A DNA stretch of 64,000 bases from positions 1-64,000 of the forward strand of contig NZ_PRKW01000001.1 in NCBI RefSeq assembly GCF_002927275.1, in the 5' to 3' direction. Every line of letters begins with the position of its first letter. Position 1 is the first letter of the stretch. The notes beneath the pieces are model-generated. The model was not told the origin of the DNA, did no database searches, and was given only the letters and a program-made list of their open reading frames with translations. Position numbers and translations under genes: made by a program. Of this stretch, positions 41,094 to 50,084 are shown piece by piece. The stretch comes from Arthrobacter pityocampae. GTDB lineage: Bacteria > Actinomycetota > Actinomycetes > Actinomycetales > Micrococcaceae.

Positions 41094-41960
41094 GTGATCG
41101 CTGAGCTGAACAGACTCATTGAATTGGTCGAGGAGAGTCTGACCGATGACCTGGACGTGTCCGTCATTGCGATGAGTCTCGGGACGACGGAGTACCACCT
41201 CCGTCGGATGTTTTCCTCGCTGGCCGGCGTCCCGTTGTCGGAGTACGTTCGACGCCGACGCATGACCCACGCCGCAGCGGACGTCCTGGGCGGCGGTGAC
41301 CTGCTGAGCATCGCGGTGCGCTACGGCTACGGCTCGACCCAAGCCTTCGGCCGGGCTTTCCGGTCCGTGCACGGCGTAACGCCCGGCGAGGTACGCCGGG
41401 ACGGCGGCCCCCTTCGCACTCAATCACAGCTCAGGTTCCGCCTGATCGTAGAAGGGAATATCACCATGGACACCCGCACCACAGAACGCCCGGCCTTCCG
41501 CCTCGTCGGCCACGCAGCCCAGGTGCCGCTCATTCACCAGGGCATCAACCCGCACATCCAGGCGCACGTCGCATCCATACCCGCCGATGAACACGCACGT
41601 CTCAAGAGCCTGGGCAACACCGAGCCGGCCGGCCTGCTGCAGGTGAGCAACAACGTCGACCCCGATTACTCAGAAGGTAGCGAGCTGACCTACCTCCACG
41701 GAGTCGCCATCACCGAGCAAACCCGCGCGCCCGAGGAACTGGACGTCATCGAAGTGCCGGCCGGGATTTGGGCGGTGCTCCGGACCGAGGGCGAGTACCC
41801 GGCTGCCCTGCAGTCCGCGTGGGCGGCTACTGCCACGGACTGGTTCCCCTCCAACCCATGGCGTCTGCGCCCGGGCCCATCCATCGTCTCGGTCCTCGAG
41901 CGAGCCGACGATTTCAGCAGAGCCATGTGCGAACTGTGGCTCCCTGTGGAACACGCGTAA
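41094..41960 (+). CDS. AraC-family regulator with GyrI-like effector domain
   Basis: A 288-residue protein starting at GTG 41094 (GAAGGGA about 7 bases upstream). Residues about 1-105 are the two AraC helix-turn-helix units ('DLDVSVIAMSLGTTEYHLRR' and 'LLSIAVRYGYGSTQAFGRAF', ending in the typical 'HGVTPGEVRR'). The rest is a GyrI-like small-molecule binding domain with two SHS2 repeats ('ELTYLHGVAITEQTRAPEEL' and 'LRPGPSIVSVLE'). This is the Rob/BmrR-like type that binds drugs. No cognate transporter is next to it. Confidence 0.9.
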   Translation: MIAELNRLIELVEESLTDDLDVSVIAMSLGTTEYHLRRMFSSLAGVPLSEYVRRRRMTHAAADVLGGGDLLSIAVRYGYGSTQAFGRAFRSVHGVTPGEVRRDGGPLRTQSQLRFRLIVEGNITMDTRTTERPAFRLVGHAAQVPLIHQGINPHIQAHVASIPADEHARLKSLGNTEPAGLLQVSNNVDPDYSEGSELTYLHGVAITEQTRAPEELDVIEVPAGIWAVLRTEGEYPAALQSAWAATATDWFPSNPWRLRPGPSIVSVLERADDFSRAMCELWLPVEHA

Positions 41961-41992
41961 TCGGCCAGCCCGCCGGCGGTTGCACGATTCCC

Positions 41993-43132
41993 TTACGGAA
42001 TTTCTCGACGTGACGGCACATGCTCATAAGTGTGGGAGTCCACAGCGAAGACGGCGGTCATGACGTGCTTTCGGCGCTGGGAGACCTCGTACATCAGCTG
42101 CGGTGCGTCGTCGTAGGGTACGACGTCGGTGATCAGGTGCTTGCGGATCATGTCGCCGTCAGAGTGAAGCAGCTTGATGGTTTCCGCGGAGAGCCGGGCA
42201 CGGTCCCATTGACCTGCCAAGCCGCGCGGAACCCGGCCTATCTGTGCACAGCGCAGGCTAAGCCCGTTGTGGTGAAACTCCTCGCCGAGACGCACGGCGT
42301 CCGCTCCGCTGGTATAGAAGGCAAGATCGATGATGTTTCCTTGGGGGCGGGCGGCACGGAGGGCGGCATGGAGTGCTTCGGGGCGTCCACGGCATTGGAA
42401 GATGACGTCCGCCCCCCGGTCTGCTGGGCCATGGCGCCACCGTGCCTTCAGTAGCCTGCCGGGATCATCCTCCAGATCCAGCGCGAGGAAACCCAGTTCT
42501 TCCGCTGTTCGGCGGCGGCGGGGGTCCGAGTCTGTGACCACGACCTCGCGTGCGCCGAGGGCACGGGTGAACAGTGCGGTGAGAAGCCCGATGGGACCGG
42601 CTCCGGTGATCAGCACCTGACGTCCTTCCACACCGTCGCCAAGACCGCGGACCATGCCGCCGGTCGCCTCCGCTGCCGCATGCAGTAGACCGTTGGCGCA
42701 GATCGGCCCGAGGTGCGCCACGAAGACGCCCAGCAGCGGATCGAGGTCCTCGCCCAATAGCACCAGATGCTCGTTGAGCGGATCCGCCACATGCATGGTG
42801 GCATGCCCGTAGGCGCAGGCGAGGACGTCTCCCTCTGCGAGCGCGTCAGTTCGTGATTCCGCTACCCGGGCGACTTCCATGTAGCCGAGCCTGCGGATCG
42901 GGTAGGCGGTGCCGGCGGAGTGCGGCAGGAAGAGGCCCAGGTCGGGATCAAGCCGTGATCGCAGCCCTGGATGGTCTCCCTTCACGAAGGCAAGTTCCGT
43001 ACCCGCGGACAGACCGGTGACGAGGGTTTCGAGCAGCAGTCCGCCCTCGGGGATGTCGGGCAACTGCTCCTCTATGATTTCCAGGGAGCCAGGTGCCGGG
43101 ATGATGAGATTGCGGCGGCGCTTCACGCTCAT
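41993..43132 (-). CDS. MDR-superfamily dehydrogenase lacking the usual zinc ligands
   Basis: A 379-residue medium-chain dehydrogenase. The Rossmann turn is 'GRQVLITGAGPIGLLTALFT'. In place of the zinc-binding Cys of alcohol dehydrogenases it has 'GLSAGTELAFVKGDHPG', and in place of GHE it has 'RLGYMEVARV'. That is the pattern of the BchC/bi-domain oxidoreductase branch, which does not use catalytic zinc. It overlaps the upstream Gfo/Idh/MocA gene by 4 bp (43129-43132). In 'bi-domain' enzymes these two units are fused, so the pair probably works together on a sugar or cyclitol. It is the last gene of a four-gene operon. Confidence 0.82.
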   Translation of the reverse strand: MSVKRRRNLIIPAPGSLEIIEEQLPDIPEGGLLLETLVTGLSAGTELAFVKGDHPGLRSRLDPDLGLFLPHSAGTAYPIRRLGYMEVARVAESRTDALAEGDVLACAYGHATMHVADPLNEHLVLLGEDLDPLLGVFVAHLGPICANGLLHAAAEATGGMVRGLGDGVEGRQVLITGAGPIGLLTALFTRALGAREVVVTDSDPRRRRTAEELGFLALDLEDDPGRLLKARWRHGPADRGADVIFQCRGRPEALHAALRAARPQGNIIDLAFYTSGADAVRLGEEFHHNGLSLRCAQIGRVPRGLAGQWDRARLSAETIKLLHSDGDMIRKHLITDVVPYDDAPQLMYEVSQRRKHVMTAVFAVDSHTYEHVPSRREIP

Positions 43133-44142
43133 GCCCCGTAAGCCGCGGACCGACCTTGGGGGAGCTTCACCGGCAGTCCGAGGCGGGCCGATTCGGTGAT
43201 GGCGCAGCCGAGCCGGTGACTGCTCAGGGCCTCGGCATAGGGAGTGCGTGTGGTTTCCCGCTCACCTAGGACGGCTTCGATGAATTCCCGGTCCACCGTG
43301 ACCCGTGGATCCTCCGCGCTTTCAAGATCCGTTCGTGAGGTGCCGATGAAGCTGCTGAGGCCGGCTTCGGACACCTCGAGGTACAGGCCGCGGCTGACCG
43401 TATGTAGAGCTGCCCGGTGTTTGGTGGCCAGCACGGACGTCGCAGCCATGGTGGCCACCGCTCCGGAGGCGAAGCGCAGCGTGGCCGCAGTGGCATCGTC
43501 GACGTCGTCCGTTTCGCGGCTGGCCCTGCCTGCTGTCTGCGTCCCGGTTTCCGCCGCACGGCGGATGCCGGCGGCATAGACCTCGACGACATCGCCGAGG
43601 AGGAAACGGGCGGCGTCGAGAACGTGGGTCAGCTGTTCTACGACCTGCCCGCCGGAGCGGTCCACCCGACCCCACCACGGGACCGGCGGGCGCTTATCGA
43701 GCCAGTAGCCATTGGCCAGCAGGGCAGGTGCCTCCGCCAGCAGGTCGCGTGCGTGCTCCATGGTGTCCGCGCAGCGCCAGTGGTATCCGGTGCCGGTGAT
43801 GACACCTGCAGCCTCGACGAGCACTCCGATCTCCTCCGCGGTTTCCCGGCCCAGGCCGACCGGCTTCTCGACGAACAGAGGCAGATTCCGGGAAAGCGCG
43901 GCGCGCTCTCCTGATCCGTGCGCGAAAGGAGGAACGCAGACATAGACGGCATCCGCGTCCGTGAGGTCCAGCGCATTCTCGGGGTCCGTGAAGGCTCGTA
44001 CGTCCAGTTCTCGGGCCACCTGTTCCGCAGCCGCCGGATGGGTATCGGTGACACTGGTGATCCGCACGCCGAGGTGCTTCAGGGTGCGCACGTGGCGTTG
44101 CCCTACGGAACCGGCCCCAACAAGAGCTACTTTGACGGTCAC
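43129..44142 (-). CDS. Gfo/Idh/MocA-family oxidoreductase
   Basis: A 337-residue NAD(P)-dependent oxidoreductase. N-terminal Rossmann motif 'KVALVGAGSVGQRHVRTLKH', the family 'EKPVGLGRE' motif (E-K-P, catalytic Lys), and the C-terminal alpha/beta domain ('GGQVVEQLTHVLDAARFLLG' with the conserved His). Typical substrates are sugars, sugar acids or inositols; the actual one is unknown. It overlaps its neighbours on both sides by 4 bp and is third in the operon led by gpgS. Confidence 0.88.
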   Translation of the reverse strand: MTVKVALVGAGSVGQRHVRTLKHLGVRITSVTDTHPAAAEQVARELDVRAFTDPENALDLTDADAVYVCVPPFAHGSGERAALSRNLPLFVEKPVGLGRETAEEIGVLVEAAGVITGTGYHWRCADTMEHARDLLAEAPALLANGYWLDKRPPVPWWGRVDRSGGQVVEQLTHVLDAARFLLGDVVEVYAAGIRRAAETGTQTAGRASRETDDVDDATAATLRFASGAVATMAATSVLATKHRAALHTVSRGLYLEVSEAGLSSFIGTSRTDLESAEDPRVTVDREFIEAVLGERETTRTPYAEALSSHRLGCAITESARLGLPVKLPQGRSAAYGA

Positions 44143-45272
44143 GCAACCTCCTGGAGAGTCCGTTCGTACAACCGCAGGTAGCTGGCAGCCATGGCCTCCG
44201 GTGTCCAGACGGACGCCGCCTCGATGCAGTCCTCGGCACGGATACTGTCCAGCTTCTGCAGGAACCCTGCGAGCTCCGGTTCACCGGCGGCAAGAAACCC
44301 GGTACGGCCGTGCTGCACCAGCGAGGGCAGCACCCCTAGCGGTGTGCCGACGACGGGGACACCCCGTGCGAGGGCCTCCACCACCCCTGTCGCTCCGGGC
44401 TCGGCCCATCGGTTGGGTGCCAGGAGTACCCGGGCGGAACGCAGGACGCGTTCCTTCGCCTCACCACCGACTCCCCCGATCCACCGGTACCGGTTGCCAT
44501 CGAGCAGCGGACGAACCTCGTCCTGGAAGTAGATGACATCAGGGTGGGACGTCAGCTGGGCATCACCAGATGTAAGACGGCGGTCCAGTTCAGCAGGACT
44601 ATCGATGCCGGCGACTGGCCCCGCGAGTACGAGCGGCAAGCCGGCCTGTCGGCAGATCCGTACGGCCGCATCCTGCCCCTTGTCCCTGGTGATGCGGGCA
44701 AGCACCAGGGCATGATCTGCTTTGTCCGCCCAAACCTCCAGTGCCGCCGGAACCGCAAGCGGGACGACACCGATTGTCTGGCGCCGTAGTGCCTCCGGGG
44801 CGCGGTCCAGCTGGGACTGCGATACCGCGGCGAACCGGACACGACCACGACCGTCGAAGGATTCGTAGAACGCGCGATGCTTGGCTAGATCCCAGTGCAG
44901 GGTCTGCAGCACTGGGGGGGCTGCAGTGCCCATCGCAGCAAAGACCGCGGGTCCCACGACTTCGAGGTGATCATGGACAAGATCCCAGGTGCCGCCGTCG
45001 TAGATGGCCTGGACGATTCCCTGCATTTGGGCGTGCGCGATACCTGAGACCTGGTTGTAGGGCCGGGCGATCGAGGCGATCTGGGGCCCGGCCAGCGGAT
45101 ACAGATAGCTGTCGGCTTCGATCGTGCTGGTCCCGACGGTCGCCAGCGTGACATGAAGACCGGCCCGGCGCAGTTCGGGAATCAAGGTGGCAATGACCGT
45201 TTCGATGCCACCGTAGCCGGAGGGCGGGACGGGCAACCACGGGCCGGCATTCACGAGAACTCGCATCTTCAA
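44139..45272 (-). CDS. GT4-family glycosyltransferase
   Basis: A 377-residue GT-B glycosyltransferase. It starts MKMRVLVNAGPWLPVPPSGY and GGIET (the conserved donor-site GG), has 'DLVHDHLEVVGPAVFA', and in the C-terminal domain 'ARVLLAPNRWAEPGATGVVE' (E-x7-E motif region) and 'ARGVPVVGTPLGVLPSLV'. GT4 enzymes transfer glucose, mannose or similar from an activated donor. Directly downstream of gpgS with an ATGA overlap, it may extend a glucosylglycerate product, or make a cell-surface glycoconjugate. Confidence 0.87.
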   Translation of the reverse strand: MKMRVLVNAGPWLPVPPSGYGGIETVIATLIPELRRAGLHVTLATVGTSTIEADSYLYPLAGPQIASIARPYNQVSGIAHAQMQGIVQAIYDGGTWDLVHDHLEVVGPAVFAAMGTAAPPVLQTLHWDLAKHRAFYESFDGRGRVRFAAVSQSQLDRAPEALRRQTIGVVPLAVPAALEVWADKADHALVLARITRDKGQDAAVRICRQAGLPLVLAGPVAGIDSPAELDRRLTSGDAQLTSHPDVIYFQDEVRPLLDGNRYRWIGGVGGEAKERVLRSARVLLAPNRWAEPGATGVVEALARGVPVVGTPLGVLPSLVQHGRTGFLAAGEPELAGFLQKLDSIRAEDCIEAASVWTPEAMAASYLRLYERTLQEVA

Positions 45273-46240
45273 GCCCGCTCGCCGGTCATGGACCGGTGCT
45301 GACCGGCGTCCAGCATGGGGGGTCGTTCGGACACCCCGACGATGGCGGTTTCACCAATATAGCTTTCCCCGTTCCGCAGGAACTGGGTCAGTTCCACGGT
45401 GCTTGGAACGGCCGAGGCAAGACCGCGCCGATGAAGCCGTGATTGAACGGTGAGCTGGATCTGCATCGCCATCTTGGCCAGTTCGCCATCGGTCGAGTTG
45501 CGGTGGCGGCGTTTTCCGAGGTCCACCTGGGCCATACCGTCCAGGCCCACCGTTTCCAGCACATCGATCAGCATGCCGATCTCGACGCCGTAGCCGGAGA
45601 CGAACGGTATGCATTCGAGTAGGCTGCGGCGGCCGGCGTATTCTCCGGCCAGCGGTTGGACAACCCCGGCCAGCTCGGGCCAGAACAGATTCAGCAGGGG
45701 ACGCGCTACGAGCTCGGTCACCCTGCCACCGCCGCATGGCATGACCCTGACCCCATCATTGAGGGGGCGGTCGTAGTAGCTCTTGACGAAGTGAACCTGC
45801 GGATTGGTCAGCAACGGGCCGAGCAGACCAACCGCGAACTGCGCGTCGAACTCCTGCAGGTCGGCGTCGATGAACACGACGATGTCCCCCGAAGCGATCG
45901 CCAGGGACTTCCACAGCGCTTCGCCCTTGCCGGGGATGCACCCTGTGTCCGGCAGGATCTGGTCCTGGTGTGCGATCGTGGCTCCAGCGGCCGCCGCTAG
46001 CGCGGAGGTATCGTCCGTGGAGTTCGAATCGATGACGATGATTTCGTCCAGCAGCGGCAGCTCCTCCATCAACTCGGTACGCAACGCGGTGATGATCGCC
46101 CCGATGGTTGCCGCCTCGTTCTTCGCGGGGAGCACTACGCTGATGCGCTGACCTTGCTTGCGTGCCCCTAAGTCCTGCCGGTCGAACGCGCGTCCCCGGA
46201 AGCTTCGGGCCGAATACCAAGCCTGAACCTCTGCACGCAT
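45269..46240 (-). CDS. gpgS: Glucosyl-3-phosphoglycerate synthase
   Basis: A 323-residue GT-A (GT81) enzyme, the same length as the mycobacterial protein. Visible motifs: 'ISVVLPAKNEAATIGAIITA', 'EIIVIDSNSTDDTSALAAAA', the metal-binding 'VVFIDADLQEF' (D-A-D), 'SGYGVEIGMLIDV' and 'DLGKRRHRN'. It makes glucosyl-3-phosphoglycerate from a nucleotide glucose and 3-phosphoglycerate, the first step to glucosylglycerate, an osmolyte and methylglucose lipopolysaccharide primer. It is the first gene of a four-gene operon, and a histidine phosphatase gene is divergent 200 bp away. Confidence 0.92.
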   Translation of the reverse strand: MRAEVQAWYSARSFRGRAFDRQDLGARKQGQRISVVLPAKNEAATIGAIITALRTELMEELPLLDEIIVIDSNSTDDTSALAAAAGATIAHQDQILPDTGCIPGKGEALWKSLAIASGDIVVFIDADLQEFDAQFAVGLLGPLLTNPQVHFVKSYYDRPLNDGVRVMPCGGGRVTELVARPLLNLFWPELAGVVQPLAGEYAGRRSLLECIPFVSGYGVEIGMLIDVLETVGLDGMAQVDLGKRRHRNSTDGELAKMAMQIQLTVQSRLHRRGLASAVPSTVELTQFLRNGESYIGETAIVGVSERPPMLDAGQHRSMTGERA

Positions 46241-46442
46241 GCCGGTTCCCTCTCGCCGAGCCTGCCGGTCCCCTCCGGCCTGGCTATCGATAGGATCAGA
46301 TCGAAGCCTACGGTTCCGCCCGTCCCTTGGGAATAGATCGAAGCTGCGTTGGTCCGGGACCGCAGACCTCCTTGACAGAAATGGGACGGGCTTGGATCAA
46401 GGCCGGAAGCCCTTGGGGAACGAGCGGCAGTGGGGAGAGCTG

Positions 46443-47126
46443 ATGCACCAGATACCGGCCGCCGGGACACGTCCCCGCCTGGTGTTGTGGAGGCACGGCC
46501 AGACTGAGTGGAACGTGCTGGAAAAAGCACAGGGCCACGCAGACATCCCGCTCGATGAGACCGGGCGCCGCCAGGCACAGCAGGCAGCAGAACTGTTGGC
46601 CACCTTCAAGCCCTGCTTCATCTGGTCCAGCGATCTGGAACGCGCCCGCCAAACCGCCGTCGAGCTGGCCCGACTGACCGGTCTGGAACCTGTGTTGGAC
46701 GAGCGGCTGCGCGAATACCACGTGGGCATCCGTCAAGGCACCACCTTCGACGAGTTCCGGCAGCAGCACCCGGACATTCATAGGAGGTTCTTCACGGAGG
46801 ACAACTACCGGGTTCCCGGTGCCGAACTGCCCTCGGAAGTGAACCAGCGGATGAAGTCCGTGATGGTGGAGGCGGCCCTAGCCCTGCGCGACGGTGGCAC
46901 CGGTGTACTGGTCGGACATGGGGCAGCCCTGCGCAGCGGACTACTGGCCTTCTTCGACGCCCCAGCCCACATGCGCGAAATGTTCGCCGGCATGGCCAAC
47001 TGCGCTTGGACAGTACTGGAAGAACACACCGACCGCGGCTGGCAGATCATCGACTTCAACGCTCAAACCTTGCCAAATACGTCAGTGCCACTAGCCGACG
47101 ACATGCCGACCCAACACGACGCCTAG
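46443..47126 (+). CDS. Histidine phosphatase family protein, probable GpgP-type
   Basis: A 227-residue phosphatase with the active-site motif 'VLWRHGQTEWNVL' (R-H-G), 'WSSDLERARQTA', the second Arg/Glu site 'LREYHVGIRQGTTFDEFRQQ' and the distal 'GVLVGHGAALR' (His). Mycobacterial GpgP, which dephosphorylates glucosyl-3-phosphoglycerate, belongs to this family. Divergence from gpgS across a 200-bp gap supports that role by context. Family similarity alone would allow many substrates. The frame is open upstream, but ATG 46443 is preceded by GGGGAGAG. Confidence 0.8.
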   Translation: MHQIPAAGTRPRLVLWRHGQTEWNVLEKAQGHADIPLDETGRRQAQQAAELLATFKPCFIWSSDLERARQTAVELARLTGLEPVLDERLREYHVGIRQGTTFDEFRQQHPDIHRRFFTEDNYRVPGAELPSEVNQRMKSVMVEAALALRDGGTGVLVGHGAALRSGLLAFFDAPAHMREMFAGMANCAWTVLEEHTDRGWQIIDFNAQTLPNTSVPLADDMPTQHDA

Positions 47127-47334
47127 GACCAGCAACACCGACGGTGCAGGCCCGGGTATTCAGGCACCGATGGCGGGAACCGTTGCGCTGCGCAAGACGA
47201 CTCGGGCTATGGTTTGCCCCCTCGGTGCCCATGACCGCGTCTGCACCAGCACAGAGGGGCGTTGATCACGGTCTGCAGCAGCTGCGCATCAGATTCGGGG
47301 GAGCTTCGCGGTGGAGGTATGGAGCAGGCGGAGC

Positions 47335-48810
47335 TCAGCCGACGTGCCAGTGACGGCGGATGAGGTCCTCACGGATAGCGTCGTCCTTCTCGGGCCCCTC
47401 GTCGGATGTGGCGTCGGTATCGCGGAGTCCCTCGAGCAAGGCGTCGATGAGCGTGTCAGGGAAGACGCCGTCGGTCTCGAACATTTCCCGTTCAGCCTCG
47501 AGCGCGTCGGCCGACCCGGTGCAGGAGGTGGGTAGCTGCTCGAAGTCGCCATGGGTAGCGGTGCTGAGCCGCTCGGCCACCTCCAGGCTTCCCGGATCAC
47601 TCAACCCGCGCCTCGCCGCGACGGCCATCCCTGCCATGAGCAGGTGTACGTCTGCCGAGCCGTCGGCGAGCCGGAGCTCGACGGTCTGGGGGTCGATAGC
47701 GGGTTCGGGGACGGGCTCGACACGGCCAGGATTGGCGTGCGCAACCATGTCGGCCAGCACGTCCCCGCCCCAGGCCAGTGGGACCCGAACCAGTCCGGTG
47801 CGGTCCTTCTCACCCCAACAGATGCTTCCCGGTGACTCGTCACCGTCAGCAAATCGCAGGTAGGACGTGGGAACCGTGTTGCCGAACGCCGTCAACGCCG
47901 CGGCCGCCGAGAGGTAACCGGCAATCAGCCGGCGCCCGGTGTCGTTCATCCCCTCCGCGCCGACCATGGCATTGGCGCCGTCGCGTACCAGCCGACTGTG
48001 GATGTGCAGGCCGTTGCCTGCGCCCTTGCCGCTCACTGAAGGCGCGAAAGTCGCCTCGATACCGCGGGCATGGGCCACCTCGCGCACCACCCACTTCGCC
48101 AGAACGAGGTTATCGGCCGCCTGCTCCACGGGCACGGGTTGGAGCTCTATCTCGTGCTGCACCAGCTGCCGGCCGTCCTGCAGGATATTGCCCACCTCGC
48201 CGTGGGCATACTTGACCGGCACTCCCATCGCGCAAAGGTGACCCAGTACCTGCTCCCGCACGCGCTCACCTTTGGAGAATGGCCCCGACTCCTGGTAGCC
48301 GCGCTCCTCCTCGACAGGGTAGATGTGCTCGGGCTCGTCTTCGAGGTAGTACTCCAATTCCCCGAAGGCCTCGAGCGTCATGCCGGTCTCCTGCGTCAGC
48401 ACCTCGGCAGCGCGGCGCACCACCTGCTCGCGGGCATGGGACAAAGGTTGTCCGGCCTCGTCGTAGAAAGAGCACAACACATCGAGCGACGGACGATACC
48501 CAAAGGGATTGACGAAGGCGGTGCGGTGACGCGGGACGATATACACATCACTGCTCACGGCCCCAGTGCCAGTAAAAACACTCGAGCCGTCTACACGCTC
48601 GCCCCGGGTCAGTACCTCGGTAATGTGCTGACGCGAATTGATGGGGAACGCCACGGTCTTCAGGCGCCCGTCGCCCCCGACATAGCGCAGGTTCACCTGC
48701 TGCAGCCCCAACTGCTCGATCGCTCGCACGAGATCACCGCCGGTGAAGTCGGCCGAGGGCTTACCCAGCAGACGGACAATCGGATGAGGTTCGAACCCGT
48801 CGATGACCAT
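47335..48810 (-). CDS. Glutamine synthetase family protein
   Basis: A 491-residue ligase of the glutamine synthetase superfamily: 'DVYIVPRHRTAFVNPFGYRP', 'LEAFGELEYYLEDEPEH' (metal/substrate Glu), 'GKGAGNGLHIHSRL' and 'LRFADGDESPGSICWGEKDR'. The subtype is not the biosynthetic GlnA; the 'NLRYVGGDGRLKTVAFPINS' start and 'HANPGRVEPVPEPAIDPQTV' resemble type III-like or gamma-glutamyl-polyamine synthetase-type enzymes. ATG 48810 is preferred; the frame is open further upstream. Context (glucosylglycerate genes) does not define the substrate. Confidence 0.8.
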   Translation of the reverse strand: MVIDGFEPHPIVRLLGKPSADFTGGDLVRAIEQLGLQQVNLRYVGGDGRLKTVAFPINSRQHITEVLTRGERVDGSSVFTGTGAVSSDVYIVPRHRTAFVNPFGYRPSLDVLCSFYDEAGQPLSHAREQVVRRAAEVLTQETGMTLEAFGELEYYLEDEPEHIYPVEEERGYQESGPFSKGERVREQVLGHLCAMGVPVKYAHGEVGNILQDGRQLVQHEIELQPVPVEQAADNLVLAKWVVREVAHARGIEATFAPSVSGKGAGNGLHIHSRLVRDGANAMVGAEGMNDTGRRLIAGYLSAAAALTAFGNTVPTSYLRFADGDESPGSICWGEKDRTGLVRVPLAWGGDVLADMVAHANPGRVEPVPEPAIDPQTVELRLADGSADVHLLMAGMAVAARRGLSDPGSLEVAERLSTATHGDFEQLPTSCTGSADALEAEREMFETDGVFPDTLIDALLEGLRDTDATSDEGPEKDDAIREDLIRRHWHVG

Positions 48811-48919
48811 GCTCTGTTCTACCAGCGCCACACAGAGTTCCACCAGCATCAGACACAGCGTTGATTGCGGAAGTTGGGACTGCCCCGCAGCGCGACCGTG
48901 GCGGGATCCTGCTGCGCTC

Positions 48920-49228
48920 CTAGAAATCTGCATGCTTGGGGTCGATTCGTACGTGGGTGGCAAAGAAATGTACGACGACCGCATTGTCCTCGTAGGCCAG
49001 CCGCCTTCGTGCTGTCTGATACTCGAGAAACCAGTCCACGCGCTGGCCTTCGGTCAGGACAAGCTCTCCTGGGTCTGCCCCGAGCGCTGCGGTGAAGGGG
49101 TTCTCGGTTCCGTAGGACCTGCCACCATCACCAAAGCCGACCCCGAAACGCTGAGCTTCCTCTCCCCCGATAGGTATCCCACCGGTCCCGCGAACCGAAC
49201 GGACTGGCGGCACAGTACGGACTCGCAC
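48920..49228 (-). CDS. Hypothetical protein, possibly truncated (102 aa)
   Basis: A 102-residue frame from GTG 49228. The first 20 residues are Arg/Gly-rich and doubtful, then 'AQRFGVGFGDGGRSYGTENP', 'FTAALGADPGELVLTEGQRV' and 'DWFLEYQTARRRLAYEDNAV' look coded. It ends 110 bp before the glutamine-synthetase-like gene on the same strand, so cotranscription is possible. No family is recognised. Confidence 0.4.
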   Translation of the reverse strand: MRVRTVPPVRSVRGTGGIPIGGEEAQRFGVGFGDGGRSYGTENPFTAALGADPGELVLTEGQRVDWFLEYQTARRRLAYEDNAVVVHFFATHVRIDPKHADF

Positions 49229-49469
49229 AATCGGAAGTCACCACCGCGTTGACACGGTGGAGCGACTACCTGATCGCCCATGGTCTTCGACGAGCCCCAG
49301 CCGCCCCCTCGATGTAGCCACCCTCCGGTTGCCCGTACGGTGAACCAGTCAAACGAAAGCCGTCGTATCGGCGCAGTGCGGTCACCTGAAGTCCAAGTGA
49401 AGAATCCTTCTCCGAGAAGCATCTACTTACTCGGCATCGTCACCTTCTCCGACTCTCCCTCGCATACTT

Positions 49470-49479
49470 GTATGCATAC
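49470..49479. promoter_or_regulatory. Palindrome upstream of the ArsR-family gene
   Basis: GTATGCATAC is a perfect 10-bp palindrome in an AT-rich stretch 17 bp before the GTG start. It is a candidate site for the regulator itself or for a metal-responsive repressor. Confidence 0.5.
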
Positions 49480-49495
49480 GTGTTTATCTATTGGT

Positions 49496-49741
49496 GTGAC
49501 CGATGACGCTCAGCTCGAGAAGGTAGCAGATTTGTCTGAGGCGCTCAGCACCGTCTCGAGATTGAGGATCCTGACCTCTCTTGCGGGTGGTGCGGGGTCA
49601 GTGGGGTCACTCGTGGAAGCCACGGGGTTGTCCCAGCCCTTGGTATCGCAGCATCCGCGGGTGCTGCGGAGTATGAACTTGGTAACTGTCAGCAGGTCGG
49701 GGTGCGATGCGGTTGACGCGCTGACCGATCACCGGCACTAG
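49496..49741 (+). CDS. ArsR-family regulator, shortened at the C-terminus
   Basis: An 81-residue winged-helix protein from GTG 49496: 'VTDDAQLEKVADLSEALSTV', 'SRLRILTSLAGGAGSVGSLV', 'EATGLSQPLVSQHPRVLRSM', 'NLVTVSRSGCDAVDALTDHR'. Zinc-type ArsR regulators continue for about 20 more residues after 'YALTDHH', where metal-binding His/Glu residues sit; here a TAG comes early. 'QHPRVLR' (usually QHLRVLR) and 'SGCDAVD' (usually SGRDAVY) are also odd. It lies just upstream of a His-rich metal-binding gene, so a zinc role fits, but it may be defective. Confidence 0.65.
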   Translation: MTDDAQLEKVADLSEALSTVSRLRILTSLAGGAGSVGSLVEATGLSQPLVSQHPRVLRSMNLVTVSRSGCDAVDALTDHRH

Positions 49742-49784
49742 CCATCCACCGGATACGGGGCGTACCCGCACCAAGGAGAGCACC

Positions 49785-50084
49785 ATGAGCACCGAGATCA
49801 AGGCCGAGCACACCGTCGACGAGCACAGGCACGGTAGCGCCGGCTGCACCCACGAGACGGTTCAGCATGGCGACCACACGGACTATCTCCATGACGGTCA
49901 TCGTCACGCCGAGCACAATGATCATTACGACGAGCACGACGCACCGGCCGAGCACGGCCTCGCCGATCACACCCACGGTGCTGCGGACTGCACGCATGAG
50001 GCGGTCAGTCACGGCGATCACACCGACTATGTCCACGATGGTCACCGGCACGCGGTGCATGGCGACCACTACGACGAGCACTAG
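49785..50084 (+). CDS. Histidine-rich metal-binding protein with two tandem repeats
   Basis: A 99-residue protein with 24 His. It consists of two similar copies of a roughly 40-residue unit, 'HRHGSAGCTHETVQHGDHTD' + 'YLHDGHRHAEHNDHYDEH' and 'HTHGAADCTHEAVSHGDHTD' + 'YVHDGHRHAVHGDHYDEH'. It has no signal peptide, so it is probably a cytoplasmic zinc buffer. It directly precedes the zinc uptake island and follows an ArsR-type gene. Proteins of this kind in actinobacteria usually carry one unit as far as I recall, so the doubling is notable. Confidence 0.8.
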   Translation: MSTEIKAEHTVDEHRHGSAGCTHETVQHGDHTDYLHDGHRHAEHNDHYDEHDAPAEHGLADHTHGAADCTHEAVSHGDHTDYVHDGHRHAVHGDHYDEH

